A stretch of DNA of 11,873 nt, taken from positions 1 to 11,873 of the forward strand of contig CAYYJM010000201.1 of the NCBI GenBank assembly GCA_964471755.1. Reading direction: 5' to 3'. A model generated the notes under the pieces. That model did not search any database, was not told the DNA's origin, and worked only from the letters and a program-made list of their open reading frames with translations. Numbering within the stretch: position 1 is the first letter of the stretch; every line of letters starts with the position of its first letter. The position numbers and the translations under genes were made by a program. Origin of the DNA: CAYYJM01 sp964471755. GTDB lineage: Bacteria > Planctomycetota > Planctomycetia > Gemmatales > Gemmataceae. Shown here piece after piece: positions 6,352 to 11,873 of this stretch.

Positions 6352-8601
6352 ATGCGAACAGGCGAAACCGCTCCGCGCACGGTGTCGGACCACGACACGC
6401 CTCCCGTGACGCGCGCTGCACTGACTCCTGGAATCACCGAGGGAAGCGATCTGCCGCCTGCCCTGACCAATCCGCCCGGAGTCGATAATCTCCTGGCGGC
6501 CGTCAAACGCCGCTGGCCACTGATTCTCTCGATCGGCCTGGGAATGGCGCTGGTCGCGTTCCTGATCGCCTGGTCGTTCGTGCCGGGGAACTTCACCAGT
6601 TCGATCATCTTCTCCATCGCTCCGCGACACGATGGAGGCGAGGGAGAGGTCGCCAGTTTCGCCCGCAAGCAGTTGGTGGTTCTCAAGAACCCACAGATCC
6701 TGAGCGAACTGCTCACCTTCAGCGACGTTCAGGAACTGCGCGAAATTCAGGATCATGCTGACGATCCCGTCCGCTGGCTGCAAACGACACTGGTGGTCGA
6801 TCTGCCGACGCAGGGTTCGGAAACGGTCCGCGCCACTCTTCAGGGAGAATATCCCGAGGACGTCGCCACGTTGTTGACCGCGCTGAAACGGGTCTACTTC
6901 AAGTGGCATCAAGCCGATCTGGAGAGCCGGACGCAACTTCGCGAAGGCCAGGTGGGGGAGGATCTGAGGAATCTGGATCTGCGCCTCGCAGCGAAGCACA
7001 AGGAGTTGGTCGATCTGAAAATCAAACTCGGTCTGTCGGATCAGAAGGGGGTTGAGCAGCGATTGGCGGACCTGCGCGATTCGCGTCGAGATCATCACAA
7101 CGCCATGCTGCGTGAGAAATCCGATCAGAAACGTCTGGAGGATGAACTCGACCGCATCCGCCAACAGATGACCAATCCACAACTCATCGAGATCTCGCTC
7201 ACCGAGATCGAGGAACAGTTCCGAACCGACGTTTCCCTGAAGCAGCAGCTGGAAGAAATCAGCAAGGTCAACGCCCAGATCGCATCGATCCGACAAATTG
7301 CCGCCCCGGAGACCGTGGAGCAATCCGTACGTCCGTTGGAGGCTCAGAAGGCGGCGTTACTGAATCGCTACAAGAAGACGGAGCAGCAGCTTCGGCCGGC
7401 ATTGGAATCGTCGGCGCGAGCGCGACGCATGGTCGAGTTGCGCCGCGAAGAGAGGCAGGCTCAGTCCGCCCTGGACCGTGCCAGGGCCAACGGCACGGTG
7501 GCCGAGGATGCAATCCGTGCCATCGAGCAGGAAACCAATCAGTTGCGCGGCTCCATCACCGGTGTCAATCCGGAGCAGGCGGTCCAGGTCGAAAGGCTGA
7601 ATCAGGATCTCAACACGCTGAATGAAAGCCGAAAGAGCCTGACCGCGCAGATGGATCGAATCCGTCAGGAACAGAACGCCGGTATCCGCGTCAGCGTCCT
7701 CCAGGAACCGCAGGTTCCGCGGGTGCGGACCACGGACCGGAAATGGAAGTACGGCCTGGTGGCGGCCCTTGGTGCCTTCTTCCTGGCCTTCCTGGTTGTG
7801 GCGCTGATCGACTTCCGCCATCGGCGGGTGAACTCGACGCTCGACATCACCCAGGGCCTGGGCTTGCCGGTCGTGGGCACCTTGCCGCTGGTGCCGAACC
7901 GCGACGTTCGGGGCTTGCTCCACATGGACGGCAGCGAGGCCAATCCCGCGCAGTTGGCTCTGCGTGAGGCGGTGGACGGCATCCGCACCGTGGTCCTGCA
8001 CGCCGGGCGACAGCAGCCCTTGCACGTGATTCTGGTCGCCAGCGCGCTGCACGAGGAGGGCAAGACGACGCTGGCTTCTCAGCTCGCCACCAGCCTGGCC
8101 CGCAGCGGACGGCGAACTCTGCTCCTGGATTGCGACCTGCGGCATCCCTCCTGCCACGACCTGTTCAACCGGCCACTTGCGCCCGGTGTCTGCGAGGTAC
8201 TACGCGGCGAGGTGCCCGTCGAGGACGCCGTGCAGAGTACCGAGCAGTCCCTGCTCTTCCTGCTGCCGGCCGGCCGGCTCGACAGCAAGTCCTTGCAGGC
8301 GCTGGCGCAGGAGATTCCGCGAACCCTGTTCGCGGTGCTGCGCGAACAGTTCGAGTTCATCGTGATCGACTCCAGCCCGTTGCTGCCGGTCTCCGACACG
8401 CTACAGATCGCCGACCATGCCGACGCCGTGCTGCTGGCGATCATGGAACAGAGCAGCCAGTTACCGGCGATTCACAAGGCGCAGCAGAAGCTGACCATGC
8501 TCGGCGGTCGCATCCTGGGGGCCGTCGTCGGCGGCACTCAGCAGGAAATCTACCAGTATGGCTCACGAACCCGGGCTGCCCAGAAACCCCAGGAGGTCTG
8601 A
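6352..8601 (+). CDS. Wzz/Wzc-like polysaccharide co-polymerase with BY-kinase domain
   Basis: A 749-residue inner-membrane protein that controls chain length or export of a surface polysaccharide. Residues 43-75 hold the Wzz entry and first membrane helix (WPLILSIGLGMALVAFLIAW, 55-74). Residues about 190-440 are a long periplasmic coiled coil rich in E, Q, R and L. VLQEPQVPRV then leads to the second helix at 467-486. The cytoplasmic C terminus is a tyrosine-autokinase ATPase: Walker A ALHEEGKTT (K571), Walker A' LLLDCDLRHP (D593, D595) and Walker B FIVIDSSPLLP (D673). The P-loop has HEEGK where PGEGK is usual. The tail carries only two tyrosines (Y733, Y735 in EIYQYGS), fewer than the tyrosine cluster of classic Wzc. 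The gene sits between exosortase and epsI; the next gene starts 3 nt after its stop. Confidence 0.93.
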   Translation: MRTGETAPRTVSDHDTPPVTRAALTPGITEGSDLPPALTNPPGVDNLLAAVKRRWPLILSIGLGMALVAFLIAWSFVPGNFTSSIIFSIAPRHDGGEGEVASFARKQLVVLKNPQILSELLTFSDVQELREIQDHADDPVRWLQTTLVVDLPTQGSETVRATLQGEYPEDVATLLTALKRVYFKWHQADLESRTQLREGQVGEDLRNLDLRLAAKHKELVDLKIKLGLSDQKGVEQRLADLRDSRRDHHNAMLREKSDQKRLEDELDRIRQQMTNPQLIEISLTEIEEQFRTDVSLKQQLEEISKVNAQIASIRQIAAPETVEQSVRPLEAQKAALLNRYKKTEQQLRPALESSARARRMVELRREERQAQSALDRARANGTVAEDAIRAIEQETNQLRGSITGVNPEQAVQVERLNQDLNTLNESRKSLTAQMDRIRQEQNAGIRVSVLQEPQVPRVRTTDRKWKYGLVAALGAFFLAFLVVALIDFRHRRVNSTLDITQGLGLPVVGTLPLVPNRDVRGLLHMDGSEANPAQLALREAVDGIRTVVLHAGRQQPLHVILVASALHEEGKTTLASQLATSLARSGRRTLLLDCDLRHPSCHDLFNRPLAPGVCEVLRGEVPVEDAVQSTEQSLLFLLPAGRLDSKSLQALAQEIPRTLFAVLREQFEFIVIDSSPLLPVSDTLQIADHADAVLLAIMEQSSQLPAIHKAQQKLTMLGGRILGAVVGGTQQEIYQYGSRTRAAQKPQEV
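8591..8596 (+). promoter_or_regulatory. Strong Shine-Dalgarno of epsI inside the upstream gene
   Basis: AGGAGG lies in the last codons of the co-polymerase gene, 8 nt before the GTG start at 8605. It supports the GTG start and implies coupled translation of the two genes. Confidence 0.8.
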
Positions 8602-8604
8602 TTC

Positions 8605-9255
8605 GTGCTGCGTCGTCTGGCCCCGATCCTGGCCGGTCTGCTGGTCATCCTGTTGTCGGGGCTTCTGCACGGCTACTGGACCCTGCGCTGGTTTCCGTCG
8701 CCCGTCGTCGAGGCCGCCGTGCAGCGGATGCAGGATGTCCCCGCCAGCTTTGGCGACTGGACGGCGAAGACACTGACCGTCCCCGACGAGGAACTGAAGC
8801 GGGCCGGGGCGCTGGGCTGGAAGATTCAGTCATATGTCGCTCCGGACAGCGACCTGCCCATCACCACGCTGCTGCTGGTTGGCCGACCGGGAGCGATGAC
8901 GATTCACCGGCCCGAACACTGCTACTCCGGAGCGGGCTACGAGCTGATGGGCCGACCCGTTCGCTACACGGTTTCTTCGGCGAAGGGCGAGGCCCTGGGC
9001 GACTTCTGGACCGCGCGATTCGTCCGCCAAACGGCAACCGGCGAGGTGGCTCTGCGGATCTTCTGGAGCTGGAATGCGGGCGGACGCTGGGTCGCCCCCG
9101 ACAATCCGCGCTGGAGCCTGGCCAGTGAGCCGGCCCTGTTCAAGCTGTACGTTATTCGGCCGATCACGCAGCGATTCGACAAACTCGACCAGGAACCGGC
9201 GGTCGCCTTCCTGCGGGAACTTCTCCCTCACCTGACCCCGGCGCTGACCTCATGA
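8605..9255 (+). CDS. epsI: EpsI / DUF3485 exosortase-associated protein
   Basis: A 216-residue exported protein with one N-terminal membrane anchor (about 6-26, PILAGLLVILLSGLL). The body shows the EpsI family pattern: PASFGDWTAKTL near residues 46-58, TTLLLVGRPG, the hallmark HRPEHCYSGAGYEL at 101-114 with C106, and an RIFWSWNAGGRW segment at 151-162. EpsI is regularly encoded beside, or fused to, exosortase and is needed for exopolysaccharide; its biochemical role is unclear, and the conserved cysteine suggests a catalytic or substrate contact. Here it is a separate gene, one position away from its exosortase. Translation starts at GTG, supported by AGGAGG 8 nt upstream. Its stop overlaps the next start as ATGA (9252-9255). 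Confidence 0.9.
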   Translation: MLRRLAPILAGLLVILLSGLLHGYWTLRWFPSPVVEAAVQRMQDVPASFGDWTAKTLTVPDEELKRAGALGWKIQSYVAPDSDLPITTLLLVGRPGAMTIHRPEHCYSGAGYELMGRPVRYTVSSAKGEALGDFWTARFVRQTATGEVALRIFWSWNAGGRWVAPDNPRWSLASEPALFKLYVIRPITQRFDKLDQEPAVAFLRELLPHLTPALTS

Positions 9256-10631
9256 ATGCGAACATCGAGCCACGACGCCGGTTGAGTCCGGGGGCAGACG
9301 CGCGCGGTGCGGGGAGCCTGCCCGGGACCGCGCATCCGGCCAGCCCGGCGGCGACCTGGTTCGCCTTCACGCTCTTCCTGTTCGCCAACGCGATTCTCTA
9401 CGTTCGGCCAACGGAGTACCTGGGCGACGTTCTGGGCCAGCGCGTCTTTCTGGTGCTGATGGGTCTGTGCCTGCTGGTCGGCTTTCCGGCGATACTGACG
9501 CGATTCTCCCTTCCGGGGGCGAACACCGATCCGCTGCTGTGGTTGCCGATGCTGCTGTGGGGAATCATCGTCGTCTCCAACCTGGGCGTTGGCCGACCGC
9601 TCCAGGCGCTGGACGGCCTGCTCGAGTTCGGCAAGGTCATGGCCTACTACCTGCTGCTGCTCGGGTTGACGACAACGACTGGTCGTCTGAAGCAGCTTCT
9701 GTGGTGGCTACCCTGGTTCGCCTTCGTGATCACCTTGATCGCCGTGCTGCAATATCACGAGGTGATCAAGCTCGACCTGTTCAAGCAACTTCAGGACAAC
9801 GACATCAAGCGACTCCGGGCGACGGGCATCTTCCGCGATCCCAACGATCTTGGCGTCCTGCTGGTCGTGGCGGTCATTTGCAGCCTCTACTTCCTCTTCC
9901 GCGATGGCCTCTTCCAGGCTCCGCTCTGGCTGGGCCTGATCGGTCTATTTCTGTACGCGATCTACCTGACGCACTCACGCGGTACGCTGCTCGGTCTGGG
10001 AATCGCCCTGTTCATCCTGATCCGGGCCCGGATTGGCACGATCCCGGCCCTGATGCTCGGCTCGATGCTGTTGCCGGGGCTGCTGCTGTTGAGCGGTCGT
10101 GGCGTCGATGTCAGCGATCGAGATGACACGGCCATGTCACGCATCGGGCTCTGGAGCGACGCGATGGTCGAGTTTACCGCCTCGCCGCTGTTCGGCACCG
10201 GCTTCGGCAATCTCGTCGAGAACATGGGAATGATGGCCCATAATTCCTACATGCACGCATTTGCTGAGCTAGGCTTTCCTGGCGGCTGCGTGTTCCTGGG
10301 GATGTTCATCTGGGCTCTGTGGACGATGCTGACGTTGACGGCCAACCACCGACGGATCATCGATCCCCACCTGGCCGACCTGCATCCGACGATGACCGCT
10401 CTACTGGCCGGGTTCATGGTGTGCATCTTCTCGCTGTCGCTCTGCTACGTGCATCCGACCTTCACGGTGTTGGGCCTGATCGGAGCCTACCTGCACCTGA
10501 CAGCGACCAGACCGGCCCGGCCGCGGACAGTCATGAACGACCGATTCTTTCTCTGGCTGGGGCTGCTCGGGGCATTGTTCCTGGTCTTCATGAAGGTGTT
10601 CATTCCGTTCATGCGTGTTCTGGGAGGCTGA
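9252..10631 (+). CDS. O-antigen ligase / Wzy-type polymerase family protein
   Basis: A 459-residue polytopic membrane protein with roughly eleven to twelve hydrophobic helices. Family markers are TGIFRDPNDLG (191-201), THSRGTLLGLG (240-250) at the start of a helix, RIGLWSDA (297-304), and the large loop ending FGTGFGNLVEN then AHNSYMHAFAELGFPGG (329-345). These define the Wzy_C/WaaL family, which joins undecaprenyl-linked glycans either into polymers or onto an acceptor; sequence alone does not separate polymerase from ligase. Beside a Wzz/Wzc-like co-polymerase, the polymerase role is plausible. With Wzm-Wzt downstream, the ligase role is equally open. The start overlaps the epsI stop by 4 nt, giving translational coupling. 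The first 30 residues are Pro/Gly/Arg-rich and cytoplasmic. Confidence 0.88.
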   Translation: MNANIEPRRRLSPGADARGAGSLPGTAHPASPAATWFAFTLFLFANAILYVRPTEYLGDVLGQRVFLVLMGLCLLVGFPAILTRFSLPGANTDPLLWLPMLLWGIIVVSNLGVGRPLQALDGLLEFGKVMAYYLLLLGLTTTTGRLKQLLWWLPWFAFVITLIAVLQYHEVIKLDLFKQLQDNDIKRLRATGIFRDPNDLGVLLVVAVICSLYFLFRDGLFQAPLWLGLIGLFLYAIYLTHSRGTLLGLGIALFILIRARIGTIPALMLGSMLLPGLLLLSGRGVDVSDRDDTAMSRIGLWSDAMVEFTASPLFGTGFGNLVENMGMMAHNSYMHAFAELGFPGGCVFLGMFIWALWTMLTLTANHRRIIDPHLADLHPTMTALLAGFMVCIFSLSLCYVHPTFTVLGLIGAYLHLTATRPARPRTVMNDRFFLWLGLLGALFLVFMKVFIPFMRVLGG

Positions 10632-10636
10632 GGGAG
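10632..10636 (+). promoter_or_regulatory. Ribosome binding site pointing to the out-of-frame wzm ATG
   Basis: GGGAG directly follows the stop codon of the ligase gene and lies 4 nt before the ATG at 10641. It is the best ribosome site in the junction, yet the ATG it serves is out of frame with the wzm body. No comparable site precedes the in-frame GTGs at 10679 and 10682. Confidence 0.6.
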
Positions 10637-10640
10637 AGCG

Positions 10641-10678
10641 ATGGCCACTGCCGAAGCACTCGACGTCCGCGAGCCGAT
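10641..10678 (+). pseudogene. wzm: Frameshifted N-terminal codons of wzm
   Basis: Reading from the ATG at 10641 gives MATAEALDVREP and then leaves the wzm frame, stopping within a few codons after MWCCDRRPPGG. The wzm body is read one base back, starting at GAT 10676 (DVVLRPPTAWRL). One extra base, for instance a C within GAGCCGATG, would join the two into a continuous 285-residue permease. There is no slippery heptamer here, so a single-base deletion or an assembly error is more likely than programmed frameshifting. Confidence 0.65.
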
Positions 10679-11497
10679 GTGGTGCTGCGACCGCCGACCG
10701 CCTGGCGGCTGATCAACTTCGGCGAGCTGTGGCGCTACCGGGAACTGATCGCCATCCTGACCTGGCGCGACATCCGAATTCGCTACAAGCAGACGGTCTT
10801 CGGCGCGGCCTGGGCCATCCTCCAGCCACTGCTGATGATGGCCGTCTTCACCCTGGTCTTCAGCAAGGTGGCCGGCTCGACCGGCGAGAACGCTCTGCCC
10901 TACCCGCTGTTCGTCCTGGCCGGCCTGCTGCCGTGGATGTTCTTCGCCCAGGCGGTGACGACGGGCAGTCAGTCCGTCGTCGGCTCGGAGCGGCTCATCA
11001 CCAAGGTGTACTTCCCGCGGCTAGCTCTGCCGTTCGCGGCCGTCGGAGCGGCAGTCGTCGATTTCCTGGTGGCGTTTGGTCTGCTGCTGGTCGTGATGCT
11101 CGTCTGCGGGTACGTCCCGGGGGCGTCGTTCCTGCTCGTGCCGGCGATCTTCCTGGTGGTTCTGCTGCTGGCCCTTGGCCTGGCGGCGGGCCTGGGCGGG
11201 CTGACGGTGCTGTTCCGCGACTTCCGCTACATCACGCCGTTCATGATCCAGCTGTGGATGTTCGCGACGCCAGCGATCTACCTGCCCGAGGCCGGGGCGA
11301 ATTCCTCGCCCTGGGTGCAGGCGGTGCTGATGCTCAATCCGATGAACGGCCTGATCGACGCCTTCCGGGCCGCGTGCCTGGGCCAGCCGATTTCGCTGCT
11401 CGGGCCGGTGGTCGGCGTGCTGCTCGGCGTGGCGGTCTTCTTTGCCGGCTGCTTCGTCTTCCGCAAGGTCGAAACCCGGTTTGCGGACGTCATCTGA
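10679..11497 (+). CDS. wzm: ABC-2 type polysaccharide export permease (Wzm)
   Basis: A 272-residue permease if read from the in-frame GTG at 10679; about 285 residues if the frameshifted start at 10641 is restored, which is closer to typical size. The N terminus has the family entry FGELWRYRELIAILTWRDIRIRYKQTVFG (read as residues 14-42). Six membrane helices follow: about 43-62, 75-95, 120-145, 150-175, 188-203 and 240-262. The helices are separated by SERLITKVYFPRLALP (103-118) and LFRDFRYITPF (178-188), both typical of lipopolysaccharide and teichoic acid exporters, and by LNPMNGLIDAFR. It pairs with the ATPase that starts 12 nt after its stop, to export a lipid-linked glycan across the inner membrane. 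The reading frame from 10676 to the stop is intact. Confidence 0.9.
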   Translation: MVLRPPTAWRLINFGELWRYRELIAILTWRDIRIRYKQTVFGAAWAILQPLLMMAVFTLVFSKVAGSTGENALPYPLFVLAGLLPWMFFAQAVTTGSQSVVGSERLITKVYFPRLALPFAAVGAAVVDFLVAFGLLLVVMLVCGYVPGASFLLVPAIFLVVLLLALGLAAGLGGLTVLFRDFRYITPFMIQLWMFATPAIYLPEAGANSSPWVQAVLMLNPMNGLIDAFRAACLGQPISLLGPVVGVLLGVAVFFAGCFVFRKVETRFADVI

Positions 11498-11509
11498 AAC
11501 GAGGTCACC

Positions 11510-11873
11510 ATGCCAGCCGTGATCACTCTCGACAAACTGGGGAAGTGCTTCCAGGTGCCGATCGGCCTGGGCCAGGCGTACCTGACGCTGCGGGACAGTC
11601 TCACCCAGATGGCCGGTCGGCTCGCGTTCTGGCGCAAGCATGAGCCGACGACCCGGCCCTTCTGGGCGCTGAAGGACATCTCCTTCGAGGTGCAGCGCGG
11701 CGAGGTCGTCGGCCTGATCGGCCGAAACGGAGCGGGCAAGAGTACGCTCCTGAAGATCCTGTCGCGGATCACCTCGCCCTCGGAGGGCGAGGTGCGGCTT
11801 CGCGGTCGAGTGGGCAGTCTGCTGGAGGTCGGCATGGGGTTCCACCCCGAGCTGACCGGCCGCGAGAACATCT
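11510..11873 (+). CDS. wzt: ABC transporter ATPase of polysaccharide export (Wzt), truncated by window end
   Basis: The first 121 residues of the ATPase partner of Wzm; the gene continues past the window. It starts MPAVITLDKLGKCF, with GAGGT 4 nt before the ATG. The Wzt/TagH pattern is clear: a 50-residue lead with LRDSLTQMAGRL, then FWALKDISFEVQRGEVVGLI, the Walker A motif GRNGAGKS (71-78), and LLKILSRITSPSEGEV followed by GSLLEVGMGFHPELTGREN, which is characteristic of the polysaccharide export subfamily. The signature motif, Walker B and any C-terminal carbohydrate-binding domain lie outside the window, so a terminal-modification-reading Wzt cannot be told from a shorter form. Confidence 0.9.
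   Translation, partial: MPAVITLDKLGKCFQVPIGLGQAYLTLRDSLTQMAGRLAFWRKHEPTTRPFWALKDISFEVQRGEVVGLIGRNGAGKSTLLKILSRITSPSEGEVRLRGRVGSLLEVGMGFHPELTGRENI

Noticed and set aside
6238..7323. A 361-residue minus-strand frame opposite the co-polymerase gene
   Set aside because: No recognisable domain. It is antisense to the coiled-coil and membrane parts of a well-supported gene and is explained by codon bias.
10615..11643. A 342-residue plus-strand frame overlapping wzm and the start of wzt
   Set aside because: Arg/Gly/Pro-rich translation without membrane helices; it is an off-frame shadow of the permease, whose frame shows clear ABC-2 motifs.

Overview
The window looks like chromosomal DNA from a GC-rich planctomycete, perhaps a Gemmataceae relative. 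This is inferred from four things: the fused ThiS-ThiG protein, a zinc-ribbon protein beginning MPISVVCSACNKTLKV, an exosortase/EpsI polysaccharide operon, and intergenic palindromic repeats of the kind common in that phylum. No 16S or other taxonomic marker is present, so the assignment is tentative.

Layout. Positions 1-327 hold no recognisable gene. They carry a perfect 38-bp hairpin (176-258) and a third, diverged copy of its arm (286-326) that ends just before the thiSG stop codon. On the minus strand, 1365-328 encodes a ThiS-ThiG fusion for thiamine thiazole synthesis. The 286-bp divergent gap (1366-1651) is mostly repeat: a 58-bp tandem duplication, a perfect 27-bp inverted repeat and a small third hairpin. 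On the plus strand follow a NagB/PIG-L fusion (1652-3514), a zinc-ribbon membrane protein with a PH-like domain (3636-4598), and a NUDIX hydrolase (4772-5248) preceded by a 14-bp perfect palindrome.

From 5401 to the window end runs one tightly packed plus-strand operon for surface polysaccharide: exosortase (5401-6321), Wzz/Wzc-like co-polymerase with a BY-kinase domain (6352-8601), EpsI/DUF3485 protein (8605-9255), O-antigen ligase/polymerase (9252-10631), ABC-2 permease Wzm (10641/10679-11497), and a truncated Wzt ATPase (11510 to the end). Gaps are 30, 3, -4, 9 and 12 nt. The likely division of labour is as follows. The co-polymerase and Wzy/ligase-like protein govern polymerisation or chain length. 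Wzm-Wzt exports a glycan or glycolipid. The exosortase with EpsI processes surface proteins or partners the polysaccharide machinery. No exosortase substrate with a sorting tail is encoded in the window.

Points most worth a second look: the apparent one-base deletion near the start of wzm; the loss in the NagB domain of the aspartate equivalent to E. coli D141; the buried Gly-Gly of ThiS in the fusion; the atypical P-loop and sparse tyrosine tail of the kinase; the mix of Wzy-type and ABC-type genes in one operon; and the repeat-built thiSG/nagB intergenic region, where the thiSG Shine-Dalgarno lies inside a repeat unit. I see no convincing wholly new system. The genes belong to known families in a partly unusual arrangement.
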